Of a stretch of DNA of 64,000 bases, positions 63,778 through 64,000 are shown piece by piece. The DNA comes from Bacillaceae bacterium OF18-1A (GTDB lineage: Bacteria > Bacillota > Bacilli > Bacillales > Bacillaceae_G): NCBI GenBank assembly GCA_027694045.1, contig JAQEWB010000004.1, forward strand, positions 248,001 to 312,000. The letters are read 5' to 3'. Numbering within the stretch: position 1 is the stretch's first letter; every line of letters starts with the position of its first letter. Below the pieces are notes generated by a model. It was not told the DNA's origin. It was given only the letters and a program-made list of their open reading frames with translations, and made no database searches. The position numbers and the translations under genes were made by a program.

Positions 63778-64000
63778 GTTGTATATTTGCGTTGTACCTG
63801 AAAGAGACGGATAAGAAGGAAGCTAGCACCAAATGCTAGACCGATAATAAGACCAATCCAGTAACCTTTCGCGGCCCAGTCTGTATACGTTGCTAATATG
63901 TAACCAAGAGGTAAACCTATTACCCAGTAAGCAATTAACGTCATAATTAGAGCAACATTTACGTCTTTATAACCACGCAGTGCTCCTTGGACCGGAGTTG
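63756..64000 (-). CDS. MATE family efflux transporter, C-terminal end (start outside window)
   Basis: The frame is open to the window edge. The visible end reads [20 protein letters not shown], then [13 protein letters not shown] and a last membrane helix. The [11 protein letters not shown] pattern is typical of NorM-like MATE exporters of the C-terminal half. These use Na+ or H+ gradients to expel cationic drugs. The remaining gene lies beyond the right edge. Confidence 0.9.
   Translation of the reverse strand, partial: TPVQGALRGYKDVNVALIMTLIAYWVIGLPLGYILATYTDWAAKGYWIGLIIGLAFGASFLLIRLFQVQRKYTTENSRSR

Overview
The window is low-GC Firmicute chromosome that reads as the Bacillus cereus group (cereus/thuringiensis/anthracis). 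The evidence is AGGAGG-type ribosome binding sites with frequent TTG/GTG starts, sporulation genes (an alpha/beta SASP, a Spo0E-like phosphatase, a KinB-like kinase), the class IV polyhydroxyalkanoate cluster phaJPQ/RBC, the leucine-rich NEAT surface protein IlsA, the dltXABCD operon, and several copies of a repeat matching the group-specific bcr1 family. No rRNA, tRNA, CRISPR array or prophage was seen.

Layout. 1-4.7 kb: 3' end of a prepilin peptidase (comC), a receiver-like protein, a Rex/CcpA-type controlled FNT transporter, a TerC protein behind a yybP-ykoY manganese riboswitch, a TrkH/KtrB potassium channel, and a SASP. 4.7-9.1 kb: PHA storage cluster with phaQPJ and phaRBC divergent. 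9.2-12.4 kb: FAD oxidoreductase, second KtrB-like channel, two small genes. 12.6-20.4 kb: 2-aminoethylphosphonate uptake and degradation operon (phnS, phnT, fused permease, phnX, phnW, a saccharopine-dehydrogenase-like gene, a DeoR regulator). 20.8-23.2 kb: Fur-controlled ilsA. 23.4-32.8 kb: mixed genes (a class II aldolase homologue lacking its metal ligands, an AcuB-like CBS-ACT protein, a YibQ-like deacetylase, a Spo0E-like protein, two sensor kinases, MarR, PepF, DinB). 33-35.5 kb: queCDEF under a preQ1-I riboswitch. 35.5-38.4 kb: small genes, a histidine phosphatase, a GNAT acetyltransferase. 38.8-45.0 kb: class Ib ribonucleotide reductase operon nrdI-nrdE-nrdF, interrupted by three group I introns, two of which carry HNH homing endonucleases. 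45.2-48.8 kb: GntR (YtrA-type) regulator with two ABC transporter pairs. 49-53.9 kb: CPBP protease with an AbrB-like tail, Lrp regulator, truncated isochorismatase, SseB-like protein, LD-carboxypeptidase, nitronate monooxygenase. 54-58.3 kb: dltXABCD on the minus strand. 58.6-64 kb: M20 amidohydrolase, Fur-controlled flavodoxin locus with a degenerate PD-(D/E)XK protein, an APH-family kinase, small proteins, and the 3' end of a MATE exporter.

The most unusual part is the nrd operon. Exon boundaries were placed by joining the reading frames. Removing 39908-40963, 41967-43093 and 44210-44647 restores a 694-residue NrdE and a 322-residue NrdF. Each intron follows a U, ends in G, and has a guide sequence that pairs with its upstream exon. 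All three lie in highly conserved reductase sequence. Other points for a second look are a 19-bp near-perfect inverted repeat between nrdE and nrdF, bcr1-type repeats flanked by 5-bp duplications that repeatedly supply stop codons, a CTG start for the KinB-like kinase, and several enzyme homologues that have lost catalytic residues.
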